DNA of 64,000 nt from assembly GCF_007992715.1 (NCBI RefSeq), contig NZ_BKAU01000001.1:1798001-1862000 (forward strand), given 5' to 3'. The notes below the pieces were generated by a model. That model was not told the DNA's origin, did not search any database, and saw only the letters and a list, made by a program, of their open reading frames with translations. The DNA comes from Chitinophaga cymbidii. Its GTDB lineage: Bacteria > Bacteroidota > Bacteroidia > Chitinophagales > Chitinophagaceae. Numbering within the stretch: position 1 is the stretch's first letter; every line of letters starts with the position of its first letter. Below, one piece after another: positions 42,971-51,901 of the stretch. A program made the position numbers and the translations under genes.

Positions 42971-42978
42971 TATCTTTG
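42971..42978 (+). promoter_or_regulatory. -7 box of ybaB
   Basis: TATCTTTG, a perfect TAnnTTTG, 16 nt before ATG 42995. No TTTG is seen at the -33 spacing. Confidence 0.6.
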
Positions 42979-42994
42979 CCCGAAACCTATCAAT

Positions 42995-43309
42995 ATGTTC
43001 GGAGATCTGTTTGGAAAGCTGCAGGAGGCGCAGCAGAAAATGAATGACAGTAAAGAGCGCCTGAAACACATCACCGTGGAAGGGGAGGCCGGCAGTGGCC
43101 TGGTAAAGGTGATCGTGACCGGTAACCGCGAAGTGAAAAGCCTGGAGGTAGATCCTTCGCTTTTGCTGGCGGAGAAGAAAGAGGAACTGGAAGACCTGCT
43201 CATTACCGCCCTGAACCGCGCTTTGAAGAATGCGGAGAATGCGTGGGACAGCGAGATGAAGAACGTTGCCGGGGGGATGCTTGGCGGGATGGGATTGCCG
43301 GGGATGTGA
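42995..43309 (+). CDS. YbaB/EbfC nucleoid-associated protein
   Basis: 104 residues. Small DNA-binding dimer of the YbaB family, with the alpha-beta-alpha layout: helix LFGKLQEAQQKM, strand VEGEAGSGLVKVIVTGNREV and the VDPSLL turn, then a long helix. The Gly/Met-rich C-terminus (GGMLGGMGLPGM) is common in the family. Often near recR or dnaX in other bacteria, but here it stands alone between the flavoprotein operon and typA, with its own promoter and a terminator. Confidence 0.92.
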   Translation: MFGDLFGKLQEAQQKMNDSKERLKHITVEGEAGSGLVKVIVTGNREVKSLEVDPSLLLAEKKEELEDLLITALNRALKNAENAWDSEMKNVAGGMLGGMGLPGM

Positions 43310-43335
43310 TCCGTCCGTCATCGAAAACGAATCAT

Positions 43336-43367
43336 AAAAAAAACCGGGCATAACACCCGGTTTTATA
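43336..43367. terminator. Bidirectional terminator between ybaB and typA
   Basis: Stem AAACCGGG/CCCGGTTT (43341-43348 with 43356-43363), with an A-run left and TTTTAT right. Confidence 0.78.
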
Positions 43368-43386
43368 TCCTTTAAATCTGAATTGC

Positions 43387-45201
43387 TTAACCTACCTCTT
43401 CCGCTTTCATCAGCTTCTGGAACTTCTTCCTTTCTTCTTCGTCCAGGATGGTCTTACGCATGCGCGTATGGTTCGGCGTCACCTCAATGCACTCGTCCTG
43501 CTGAATGTACTCCATACATTCTTCCAGCGTCATCAATATCTTGGGCGCAATGTTGGTGGCAGCATCACTACCGCTCGCACGCATGTTTGTCAGTTTCTTG
43601 CCTTCGTTCGGGTTTACCACCAGGTCACCAGGCTTGTTGTTCTCGCCGATGATCATACCTCTGTACACCTCTTCTCCCGGATCTACGAAGAACGATCCCC
43701 TGTCCTGTAATTTATCCAGTGAATACCCCGTGGTGGTACCGCCTTCTTTTGCGATCAGCACACCGTTGTTGCGGCCGGGGATGGGGCCTTTCCAGGGTTT
43801 ATAGTCGTTAAAGCGGTGGGCCATTACGGCTTCACCGGCAGTATTGGTCAGCATTTGCGTACGGAGACCGATCAGGCCGCGGGAAGGGATCTCGAACTCC
43901 AGGTGTTGCATTTCACCTTTCGTTTCCATGATGAGCATCTCACCTTTGCGGCGGGTCACCAGGTCTATCACCTTGGAAGCGAATTCCTGCGGAACGTCTA
44001 CTACCAGGGTTTCGTACGGTTCACATTTTTTGCCGTCTATTTGTTTCAGGATCACCTGCGGCTGGCCTACGGTCAGCTCATAACCTTCGCGGCGCATGGT
44101 TTCCACGAGCACGCCCAGGTGAAGGATACCGCGGCCATATACCAGGAAGCTGTCCGCCGAATCCGTATCTACTACGCGCAGCGCCAGGTTCTTTTCCGTT
44201 TCTTTCACCAGGCGGTCGCGCAGGTGGCGGGAGGTCACGAACTTGCCGTCTTTACCGAAGAAAGGAGAGTTGTTGATGCTGAACAGCATATTCATGGTCG
44301 GCTCGTCCACGCTGATCACCGGCAGTGCTTCGGGGTTCTCGAAATCAGCGATGGTGTCGCCGATGCCGAAATCTTCCAGTCCCACTACCGCGCAAAGATC
44401 ACCGGGCTGCACTTCTGTTACACGCTTCTTGCCGAGGGATTCGAACACGTACAGTTCGCGTACGCGGGATTTCTTGATGGAGCCGTCTGCCTGTACGAGG
44501 GAGATGGGCTGGTTCTCCGCGATCTTTCCGCGGGTTACTTTACCTACGGCGATACGGCCGAGGAAGGTGGAGTAATCCAGGGAAGTGATCTGCATTTGCA
44601 GGGAGCCTTCGGATATTTTGGGTTCCGGCACGTGCTCGAGGATACCGTCGAGCAGCGGCAGAATGTCTTCGCGGGGGGTAAGTGAATCGTTGAACCAGCC
44701 GTTCTTGCCGGAGCCGTAGTAGGTCGGGAAGTTCAGCTGCTCTTCGGTAGCGTCCAGGTTGAAGAACAGTTCGAACACGGCGTCGTGCACTTCATCGGGA
44801 CGGCAGTTTGCTTTGTCCACTTTATTGATCACCACAATGGGCTTCAGGTTCAGGTTCAGCGCTTTCTGCAGTACGAAGCGGGTCTGCGGCATGGGGCCTT
44901 CAAAAGCGTCCACCAGCAGGATCACGCCATCCGCCATTTTCAATACGCGCTCCACCTCTCCGCCGAAGTCGGCGTGGCCGGGGGTGTCGATCACGTTGAT
45001 CTTCACATCCTTGTACACTACAGAGGCGTTCTTGCTGAAGATGGTGATACCACGTTCCTTTTCCAGGTCGTTGTTATCCATTATCAGCTCTCCCGTTTCC
45101 TGGTTGGAACGGAAAACGTTTGTAGAGTGGAGGATTTTATCCACCAGGGTAGTTTTACCGTGGTCTACGTGCGCAATAATGGCGATGTTTCTAATTTGCA
45201 T
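43387..45201 (-). CDS. typA: Ribosome-associated GTPase BipA/TypA
   Basis: 604 residues of the EF-G-like translational GTPase family that aids 50S assembly and adaptation to cold or stress. The G motifs are AHVDHGKTT (G1), DTPGHADFGGE (G3) and NKVDKANCRPDEV (G4). The BipA-specific C-terminal domain has NTAGEAVMAHRF, a feature not found in EF-G, and the CEPYETL region. Length and motif order are standard, and the gene has its own promoter and terminator. Confidence 0.97.
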   Translation of the reverse strand: MQIRNIAIIAHVDHGKTTLVDKILHSTNVFRSNQETGELIMDNNDLEKERGITIFSKNASVVYKDVKINVIDTPGHADFGGEVERVLKMADGVILLVDAFEGPMPQTRFVLQKALNLNLKPIVVINKVDKANCRPDEVHDAVFELFFNLDATEEQLNFPTYYGSGKNGWFNDSLTPREDILPLLDGILEHVPEPKISEGSLQMQITSLDYSTFLGRIAVGKVTRGKIAENQPISLVQADGSIKKSRVRELYVFESLGKKRVTEVQPGDLCAVVGLEDFGIGDTIADFENPEALPVISVDEPTMNMLFSINNSPFFGKDGKFVTSRHLRDRLVKETEKNLALRVVDTDSADSFLVYGRGILHLGVLVETMRREGYELTVGQPQVILKQIDGKKCEPYETLVVDVPQEFASKVIDLVTRRKGEMLIMETKGEMQHLEFEIPSRGLIGLRTQMLTNTAGEAVMAHRFNDYKPWKGPIPGRNNGVLIAKEGGTTTGYSLDKLQDRGSFFVDPGEEVYRGMIIGENNKPGDLVVNPNEGKKLTNMRASGSDAATNIAPKILMTLEECMEYIQQDECIEVTPNHTRMRKTILDEEERKKFQKLMKAEEVG

Positions 45202-45252
45202 GTGAGTTGTGTGTTTCAGCCGCTTTTTTTCCCGGCGGCCCTAAAAGAGGCG

Positions 45253-45260
45253 CAAAGGTA
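45253..45260 (-). promoter_or_regulatory. -7 box of typA
   Basis: Minus strand TACCTTTG, a perfect TAnnTTTG, with a TTTG at 45284-45287 (minus strand) 23 nt upstream, slightly more than the usual spacing. Confidence 0.55.
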
Positions 45261-45369
45261 CGAATAATAAGGAAACTTTGATGCAAACACGTCTTAAATA
45301 ACTGTGAAATTACAGTCCGGACGGGCATCATATTTGCGGTGGACATTACTCATTTATAATCAATTAATT

Positions 45370-46359
45370 ATGAGATTTTTATATGGTTTGATGGGCCTCC
45401 TGCTGGCAGCATCCGCTGTAAAAGCCCAGGAGTTAAAACCGCTGGACGCCGACCTGAGCACTTACCGCTATCCTTATCCTGTTAAATTTTATACCGTTCA
45501 CGCCCAGGGACAGCAGTTGCGGATGGCGTATATGGATTTGCAGCCGGCGAAGGCGAGCGGGAAAACGGTGATGCTGTTGCATGGCAAGAATTTCAATGGC
45601 GCGTATTGGGACAGCACGGCCGCAGCCCTTGCTGCAAGCGGGTTCCGCGTGATCATGCCGGACCAGGTGGGGTTTGGCAAGTCTTCCAAGCCCGCCCATC
45701 TGCAATATTCCTTCCAGTTGCTCGCGCAGCAAACCAGGGGACTGCTGGATTCCCTCGGCATTACCAAAACGGCCGTGCTGGGGCATTCCATGGGCGGGAT
45801 GCTGGCCACCCGCTTCGCGCTGATGTACCCGGAGATCACGGAAAAGCTCATCCTCGAAAATCCCATCGGGCTGGAAGACTGGAAAAGGGTGGTGCCTTAC
45901 CAGTCCGTGGACCAGTGGTATAAAAACGAGCTGTCGCAGAATTTTGAAAAGATCAAACAATACCAGCTGACGAATTATTACGCCGGCCAGTGGAGCCCCG
46001 CGTACGATAAATGGGCGCGGCTGCTCGCGGGGTGGACGGCGCATCCCGATTACCCCAAAGTAGCCTGGAACGCGGCATTGACCTATGACATGATCTTCAC
46101 GCAGCCCGTGGTTTATGAATTTGAAAACCTCAAAATGCCGGTGCTGCTCATCATCGGTCAGCGCGACCGCACGGCGCTGGGCAAGGCCAGTGCGCCGGAA
46201 GCGGTGCGGGAAAAGCTGGGGAATTACCCGGAACTGGGCCGCAGTACGGCAAAGAAAATTCCACAGTCAAGGCTGGTGGAGCTGGAAGGCGTAGGCCATT
46301 TGCCGCATATCGAAGCGTTTTCGCGGTTTATCGGTCCGCTGATAACTTTTCTGCAGTGA
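45370..46359 (+). CDS. Secreted alpha/beta-hydrolase
   Basis: 329 residues. ATG 45370 gives a Sec signal (RFLYGLMGLLLAASAVKAQ); the longer frame from 45304 does not. Oxyanion region LLHGKNFNGAYWD, nucleophile elbow LGHSMGGMLA and the HxxxE-like C-terminal His in GVGHLPHIEAF are the usual signs of the fold. Activity could be esterase, lipase or epoxide-hydrolase-like. Its 3' end overlaps the convergent patatin gene by 32 nt. Confidence 0.85.
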   Translation: MRFLYGLMGLLLAASAVKAQELKPLDADLSTYRYPYPVKFYTVHAQGQQLRMAYMDLQPAKASGKTVMLLHGKNFNGAYWDSTAAALAASGFRVIMPDQVGFGKSSKPAHLQYSFQLLAQQTRGLLDSLGITKTAVLGHSMGGMLATRFALMYPEITEKLILENPIGLEDWKRVVPYQSVDQWYKNELSQNFEKIKQYQLTNYYAGQWSPAYDKWARLLAGWTAHPDYPKVAWNAALTYDMIFTQPVVYEFENLKMPVLLIIGQRDRTALGKASAPEAVREKLGNYPELGRSTAKKIPQSRLVELEGVGHLPHIEAFSRFIGPLITFLQ

Positions 46360-48592
46360 CCGCCGGCAGGGCTTCCTGCAGCAGCCGGAAAGCCTGCTGG
46401 TTCGCGGGGTTGTCCAGCGCCCTTGCAATGTCCTGCTTCTCGCGCGGCGTCAGGTGCCAGCTAAGCGCGGCCGCTTTGTCTGCCTGCTGCGGCACATACT
46501 GGAAAATGAGGCGTTTGAACTTGCCGGGGAAATATCCTTCCATGTAATTGATCAGGTGGTCCTGGTGGAAATCCTGCATAGACATCCAGTGGGCCTGCAT
46601 GGAGAACAGCGGCTCAAAGAGGAGGTCGCTGAGGTCTTTATGCTGTTTGATGGGCGTTACATCGTTCTTGCGGGTGTCGCGGATCTGTAGGAACACCACA
46701 CCGCCGGTGTTTTCATTGATCCAGTTGCGGAACGTATACAAAAAGCGCAGGCTCGTTTCCTGCCCGAAGTTATCGCGGATGCCCGCGTCCATCACATCTA
46801 CGATAGGGTTGCTGGGGAGAAAAACGTTTGGCAGCACGTAAGGGAATGTAGCGCTCATGCGGATCGCGCTCGTCACCTTCAGCTGGTCCGCATGCTGCCG
46901 TGAGAAGAACTGCAGGAAATCCACGCCGTCCACATCGCGCATGCTGCGGGTAGGATAGCGGTAGTCCGCCGCGCAGAGGTAGCTGACCGGTTGCGGGGAG
47001 ATCAGCAGCCGGCGCCCGTCCGCATTGATGGTCGCGCACCAGATCAGCATGGGTATCCGCGCCTGGTATTCCGCTTCGCGGTAGGCGCCCACGGTTTTGT
47101 TCAGCACATTGTCCGTGTTGATGTTGAGCTGCATTTCAAAGGCGTACCCACGGTCTTTCGCGTAGGTGTTCTGGCCGATGCTGAAGTGCCGGAACGGCGT
47201 GATAAAATCGTTTACGGCAAAGGAGCTGAACACGGAATTGAGCAGGTCGCGGGAGATCTTTTCACAATAGAGGCTGTCGTACAGGTTCCGTGAAGTAGGC
47301 AGGTTGCTGTTGAGCTTCCGGAGGTATAGCTCGCGGAAATAGGTAGCGCCAAGCATGCCGCCGGAAGCGCCCGTCATCAGCATGGTATGTTTGAGCAGGC
47401 GGCCATGCAGCAAGCTGTCGTACCGCTGCAGTACGTTCATCGTCCATGCCGCGGAACGGCTGCCGCCGCCGCTGGTGTTGATGATGATCAGCGGAGGTTT
47501 CGTGCCCGCGGGGAATTTGGCTTTCCAGTTTTCGAGGATCTGCAGGGTATGCTTTTCATCCGCCTCGCTGCGGGGCGCTGTAAAAAACTCCTGCAGGTGA
47601 TGCACACTATATTCCGGCCGGTCTTCCTTGTCCCGGTAATTCAGTCCGTACGCCTTGTTGCGGTTGTCGATCCACTGGTTCGTCACCATCCAGTTCAACC
47701 CGAGTATCAGCACCACCAGCACAGGGATGGCCCAGCTTTCCAGCAGGTAGGCATATGCGCCGGCCACGCCGATCAGGAATGCAAAGAAGATCAGCACGCT
47801 GGCGCCGGCGGGAATGCGGAAAGCATTGTAGTCCATCAGGTAGGCCATGACCACGAGGAACAGCAGCGCGAGGCCGACGGTGATGATGGCCGCGAAGTGA
47901 TGCTGCCGGAAGATGTTATCAAGATAATGTTTGTTGTAATGGTCAACATTGCGGGCGCGCCGGATGCGCCAGGGGCTGGAAAAGTAATTGATGACCGGCA
48001 GCGCGTTCTCGTCTCTTTCCTGGTTGGGCTTCATCACCGTACGTAGGAAGTTGCGCGGGTTGCCGAACTTCTTCATCAGCCTGCGGCCGATATTTTTGTC
48101 CGCATTGAAAAAATAGAAAAAGGAAAAGAAGATCACTGCGAGATATCCGCAGATAAAACCTTCCGCCAGCAATAATATCTGCGGGATGGTATTCAGTTCC
48201 TGCCAGCGCTGGTACTGCCATCCGCGCCAGAGCAGGCAAAGCAGGAAAAGAGTGGGGATGATGGAATTATTGAGGCAGTAGCGGAAAAAAGGCTGCGAGG
48301 TGGTAGCGAGGAATTTGAAGCGGCCGCTGTGCAGGATGAAGGTGGTGATGTTCCAGCTCATGGTGAAAACAGCGGAGGCAACGCCCAGTACCGTGGTGCT
48401 GTAGAAGTTCACTTTGCCCAGGTATTCCGGCGCCAGGAACAGCGCATCTCCGCCGAACAGCTTGGCAAAGCCGCCATTGATGGTGCTGAATAGAATGGCC
48501 CAGAAGATCAGCAGTACCTGGTACTTGCGGAAATGCAGCAGCAGGAGCTGAATAGGGAAAGAATAGAAGGTCCTTGACCAGAATCGTTTCAC
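46328..48592 (-). CDS. Membrane-embedded patatin-like phospholipase
   Basis: 754 residues. The N-terminal half (to about residue 320) has seven or more hydrophobic helices (for example PTLFLLCLLW and VVMAYLMDY). The C-terminal part is a patatin-type hydrolase: glycine-rich oxyanion stretch IINTSGGGSRSAAW, the nucleophile elbow MTGASGGMLG (Ser about 409) and the catalytic Asp in VMDAGIRDNFG (about 602). Patatins normally are soluble or type V secreted, so this build is unusual. It probably acts on inner-membrane phospholipids. It overlaps the convergent hydrolase by 32 nt. An inverted-repeat element lies just upstream. Confidence 0.83.
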   Translation of the reverse strand: MKRFWSRTFYSFPIQLLLLHFRKYQVLLIFWAILFSTINGGFAKLFGGDALFLAPEYLGKVNFYSTTVLGVASAVFTMSWNITTFILHSGRFKFLATTSQPFFRYCLNNSIIPTLFLLCLLWRGWQYQRWQELNTIPQILLLAEGFICGYLAVIFFSFFYFFNADKNIGRRLMKKFGNPRNFLRTVMKPNQERDENALPVINYFSSPWRIRRARNVDHYNKHYLDNIFRQHHFAAIITVGLALLFLVVMAYLMDYNAFRIPAGASVLIFFAFLIGVAGAYAYLLESWAIPVLVVLILGLNWMVTNQWIDNRNKAYGLNYRDKEDRPEYSVHHLQEFFTAPRSEADEKHTLQILENWKAKFPAGTKPPLIIINTSGGGSRSAAWTMNVLQRYDSLLHGRLLKHTMLMTGASGGMLGATYFRELYLRKLNSNLPTSRNLYDSLYCEKISRDLLNSVFSSFAVNDFITPFRHFSIGQNTYAKDRGYAFEMQLNINTDNVLNKTVGAYREAEYQARIPMLIWCATINADGRRLLISPQPVSYLCAADYRYPTRSMRDVDGVDFLQFFSRQHADQLKVTSAIRMSATFPYVLPNVFLPSNPIVDVMDAGIRDNFGQETSLRFLYTFRNWINENTGGVVFLQIRDTRKNDVTPIKQHKDLSDLLFEPLFSMQAHWMSMQDFHQDHLINYMEGYFPGKFKRLIFQYVPQQADKAAALSWHLTPREKQDIARALDNPANQQAFRLLQEALPAVTAEKLSADR

Positions 48593-48598
48593 TAAATT

Positions 48599-48660
48599 AA
48601 ATTACGAATTATCCGCTACGAATAACGTAAGGATTTATATAATAAACAAATTCGTAATTT
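48599..48660. repeat. 12-bp inverted repeat with ACGAAT elements
   Basis: Arms AAATTACGAATT (48599-48610) and AATTCGTAATTT (48649-48660) are perfectly inverted around 38 nt. A third ACGAAT lies between them (48619-48624). The left arm starts 7 nt upstream of the patatin gene ATG, and the right arm overlaps the stop codon of ctaA. It may bind a regulator or fold in RNA; there is no T-run. Confidence 0.6.
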
Positions 48661-49687
48661 ATTTTTTTGTCAGATACCGCGCCCAGACCATCACCATGAG
48701 CAGGAGCATGCCGGTGAACTGGTGGGCGAGCGCAAAGCCCAGGGGAATTTTCACGTCGCTGTTCATCACGGTCAGCACACCCAGGAAAACCTGCAGCAGC
48801 ACTACCAGCAGCGCTATTGCGCGAACGGCGGTCAGCTGCGGATATACCCGGCTTTTAATGTACCAGATGGCGATCAGCAGGGTTAGCAGGTAAGCCAGTC
48901 CGCGGTGAATGAATTGAATGGTGATCTGGTTGTGCGTAATATCTTCCAGGAAACCGCCCTGCGCGAACATGCCCGCCGGCCACCACATGCCGTTGATGGT
49001 GGGCCAGGTGCTCGCCGCCAGCGCCGCGTGGAGCCCGGCCATGAAAGCGCCGTAGATCAGCTGCAGCGTCAGCAAGCCCAGTATCCAGCCGGAGAGTTTC
49101 CGGAGGGAGGGAGCGGAAACGGTCTGCTGTGGCGGAATGCTCAGCTTCAGCGCAAACCAGAGCGTGTACCAGAGCAAGCCGAGCGCCGCCATAAAGTGAA
49201 TGGCTAAACGAATATGGCTCACATACAGGTCTTCCTCGTTCAGCCCGCTCTGCACCATCACCCAACCGATCAGCCCCTGCAGCCCGCCAAGCAGGAAAAG
49301 GACGATCATGGGGTTGATCATGCTTTTGTCGATCTTCTTCTTAACGATAAAATAAATGAAAGGCACCGCGAAAACAACGCCGATCAGCCGCGCCCAGTTG
49401 CGGTGCAGCCATTCCCAGAAATAGATCCATTTAAAATCGGCCAGCTCAAAATGGCTGTTCACATATTTATATTGCGCAATCTCCTTGTACTTTTCAAAAG
49501 CCGCTTTCCAGGCATCCTCGTTCATCGGCGGCAACGCGCCCAGAATGGGTTTCCACTCCGTGATGGAAAGGCCCGAGCCCGTCAGCCGCGTGATCCCGCC
49601 CAGCAACACCTGCACAATGATCATGGCCACGCCCGTAAAAAGCCAGATGACAATAGCTTTGTTCTGCTTATTTTGCTGTATCTCCAT
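48659..49687 (-). CDS. ctaA: Heme A synthase (CtaA/COX15)
   Basis: 342 residues with eight membrane helices, the inner-membrane enzyme that oxidises the C8 methyl of heme O to make heme A for cytochrome oxidase. Family features: [18 protein letters not shown] at the first helix, HRNWARLIG with a heme-ligand His, [14 protein letters not shown] with the second, and [11 protein letters not shown] and [10 protein letters not shown] in the second half. All four His positions are seen. The patatin gene lies 66 nt downstream, on the same strand. Confidence 0.94.
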   Translation of the reverse strand: MEIQQNKQNKAIVIWLFTGVAMIIVQVLLGGITRLTGSGLSITEWKPILGALPPMNEDAWKAAFEKYKEIAQYKYVNSHFELADFKWIYFWEWLHRNWARLIGVVFAVPFIYFIVKKKIDKSMINPMIVLFLLGGLQGLIGWVMVQSGLNEEDLYVSHIRLAIHFMAALGLLWYTLWFALKLSIPPQQTVSAPSLRKLSGWILGLLTLQLIYGAFMAGLHAALAASTWPTINGMWWPAGMFAQGGFLEDITHNQITIQFIHRGLAYLLTLLIAIWYIKSRVYPQLTAVRAIALLVVLLQVFLGVLTVMNSDVKIPLGFALAHQFTGMLLLMVMVWARYLTKK

Positions 49688-49695
49688 AAACCCTG

Positions 49696-49703
49696 CAAAA
49701 TTA
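49696..49703 (-). promoter_or_regulatory. -7 box of ctaA
   Basis: Minus strand TAATTTTG is a perfect TAnnTTTG and ends 8 nt before the ctaA ATG, so the leader would be only about 2-4 nt. Confidence 0.55.
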
Positions 49704-49732
49704 GGGGTAAATCGGAGAGCAGCGGGATGATT

Positions 49733-49762
49733 TTTGTCAATCCCTTTGATTTTGTAATTTTA
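49733..49762 (+). promoter_or_regulatory. Promoter of rnhB
   Basis: TTTG at 49733-49736, 18-nt spacer and TAATTTTA at 49755-49762. It lies inside the longer ATG reading frame, so it decides for the TTG start at 49784. Confidence 0.65.
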
Positions 49763-49783
49763 GCGCCGACAAAAACTGTTAAC

Positions 49784-50395
49784 TTGTTACTGCCATATTA
49801 CCAGGATGCATTGACGGAAGCCGGCTGCGACGAAGCCGGAAGAGGTTGCCTCGCGGGACCCGTGTTTGCCGCCGCGGTAATATTGCCAAGGGATTTTCGC
49901 CACCCCCTGCTCAACGATTCCAAGCAGATGAAAGAAAGCGACCGGGATATGTTGAGAGTGGTGATCGAAAGGGAAGCGATCGCGTACGCGGTAGCCAGCG
50001 TATGCAATGAGGAAATAGACAGGATCAACATCCTGAAAGCCTCGTTCAAGGCCATGCACGAAGCTTTGGCACGATTATTGCTACAGCCCCAGATGTTACT
50101 GATAGACGGTAACCGTTTTCATCCCTACGGCAATATCCCGCATACCTGCGTTATCCAGGGCGACGGTAAATATGCATCCATAGCGGCAGCTTCTATCCTG
50201 GCCAAAACTTACCGGGATGAATATATGCACCAGTTGCACGAACAATTCCCGCACTATGGCTGGAGGGAGAATAAAGGATACCCGACCCGCCAGCACCGGG
50301 ATGCCATCCGGGAACATGGAGATACGCCCTACCACCGGAGGTCGTTCCGCCTGTTACCGGACCCGCTGAGCCTTGACGAGGATGAAAAGTGGTAA
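49784..50395 (+). CDS. rnhB: Ribonuclease HII
   Basis: 203 residues. Cuts the RNA strand of RNA-DNA hybrids, and single ribonucleotides. The start is TTG at 49784, giving [20 protein letters not shown], the same opening as other Bacteroidota RNases HII (LLPY...[10 protein letters not shown]). The ATG at 49727 is rejected because the promoter overlaps it. The acidic catalytic residues are in CDEAGRG and IDGNRF, plus the late Asp in [15 protein letters not shown] and [10 protein letters not shown] are conserved family blocks. It precedes rpoN by 12 nt. Confidence 0.94.
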   Translation: MLLPYYQDALTEAGCDEAGRGCLAGPVFAAAVILPRDFRHPLLNDSKQMKESDRDMLRVVIEREAIAYAVASVCNEEIDRINILKASFKAMHEALARLLLQPQMLLIDGNRFHPYGNIPHTCVIQGDGKYASIAAASILAKTYRDEYMHQLHEQFPHYGWRENKGYPTRQHRDAIREHGDTPYHRRSFRLLPDPLSLDEDEKW

Positions 50396-50407
50396 AAGAA
50401 ACGAGCC

Positions 50408-51895
50408 ATGTTAAAGCAAACGCAACAACAGAAATTATTACAGAAATTATCTCCCCAGCAGATTCAGCTCATGAAACTGTTGCAGGTTCCCACGGCCGTG
50501 CTCGAAGAACGCATCAAGGAAGAGCTGGAGGAAAACCCAGCGCTGGAATACAGCGAAGACGGTCAGGAAGATGATTTCAAGGACAACAGCGAGGAATTTG
50601 AAGCAGGAGAAACGGAAGACGAGTTTGAACCCGATGGCAGCGAAAACGAATACGACAACATCGATATATCCGAATACGTTTCTGAAGGAGATGACGAGAT
50701 CGCGGACTACAAGCTGCGCGACGACAATTACCCGGACCCCGACGAAAACCGCACCATCCCCATCCGCGTGGAAACCACTTTCCACGACCACCTGCTGGCG
50801 CAGCTCGGCATGCTCAGCCTGGACGACCGTCTGCAGCGCATCGCGGAGCAGATCATCGGCAGCATTGATGACGATGGCTACCTCCGCCGCGAAGTAAGCG
50901 CCATCGTAGATGACCTCTCCTTTTCCCAGAATGTGCAGACAGACGAAGAAGAGATCCGCCAGCTTATCAAGCTCATCCAGCAGTTCGACCCCGCCGGCGT
51001 TTGCTGCACAGACCTGAAGGAATGCCTGCTGCTGCAATTGCGGCGCAAGAACCCCGAAGATCCCGGCGCGATCACCGCCACCCAGATTCTCGACAATTAT
51101 TTCGACGAGTTCACCAAAAAACATTACGAAAAGATCCAGCGCTCGCTCAACCTTTCGGACGAAGACCTGAAGGAAGCGATCGGACAGATCATCAAGCTCA
51201 ATCCCAAACCCGGCGGCAATTACAGCGTGCTGAATAAAGCGGAGAGCTATGTGATCCCGGATTTTTTCATCCTCAATAATAACGGCAAGCTCGAACTGTC
51301 CCTCAACAGCAAAAATGCGCCAGACCTGCGGATCTCCGAAGGCTACCGCGAAATGCTCAAGGAATATGACCGGGGAGATAAAAAGGACAAACGCCAGAAA
51401 GAAGCCGTGCTCTTCATCAAACAGAAGATAGACGCTGCCAAATGGTTCATTGACGCCATCAAACAACGCCAGCACACGCTGCTGAGCACGATGGAAGCGA
51501 TCATGAACTATCAGTACGACTTCTTCCTCACCGGCGACGAAACCACCATGCGGCCCATGATCCTGAAAGATATCGCGGATGTTACACAGCTCGATATCTC
51601 CACCGTCAGCCGCGTTGCCAACAGTAAGTATGTACAGACGGAGTTCGGCACCTTCAAGCTGAAGTTCTTCTTCTCCGAATCGCTGTCCACAGACAGCGGC
51701 GAGGAAGTATCCACCCGCGAGGTGAAAAAGATACTGGCCGATATGATCGGAGGGGAGAACAAACGCAAGCCGCTGAGCGACGAAAATCTCACCAAAATGT
51801 TGCAGGACAAGGGTTACAACATCGCGCGCCGCACCGTGGCGAAGTACCGCGAGCAGCTGAACATTCCCGTAGCACGTTTACGCAAAGAATTATAA
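50408..51895 (+). CDS. rpoN: RNA polymerase sigma-54 factor
   Basis: 495 residues. N-terminal activator-interaction region I is Gln/Leu-rich (QTQQQKLLQKLSPQQIQLMK). An acidic region II of about 80 residues (EDDFKDNSEEFEAGETEDEF) follows. The core-binding domain and HTH (KDIADVTQLDISTVSRVANSKY) lead to the RpoN box at the C-terminus, RRTVAKYRE. Complete and normal in length. Genes controlled by it need an AAA+ activator, and none is in the window. Confidence 0.96.
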   Translation: MLKQTQQQKLLQKLSPQQIQLMKLLQVPTAVLEERIKEELEENPALEYSEDGQEDDFKDNSEEFEAGETEDEFEPDGSENEYDNIDISEYVSEGDDEIADYKLRDDNYPDPDENRTIPIRVETTFHDHLLAQLGMLSLDDRLQRIAEQIIGSIDDDGYLRREVSAIVDDLSFSQNVQTDEEEIRQLIKLIQQFDPAGVCCTDLKECLLLQLRRKNPEDPGAITATQILDNYFDEFTKKHYEKIQRSLNLSDEDLKEAIGQIIKLNPKPGGNYSVLNKAESYVIPDFFILNNNGKLELSLNSKNAPDLRISEGYREMLKEYDRGDKKDKRQKEAVLFIKQKIDAAKWFIDAIKQRQHTLLSTMEAIMNYQYDFFLTGDETTMRPMILKDIADVTQLDISTVSRVANSKYVQTEFGTFKLKFFFSESLSTDSGEEVSTREVKKILADMIGGENKRKPLSDENLTKMLQDKGYNIARRTVAKYREQLNIPVARLRKEL

Positions 51896-51901
51896 ATTTT
51901 C

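Noticed and set aside
49214..49783. Extended upstream frame of rnhB with ATG at 49727
   Set aside because: The promoter boxes at 49733-49762 lie in it, and the homologous N-terminus begins at TTG 49784.
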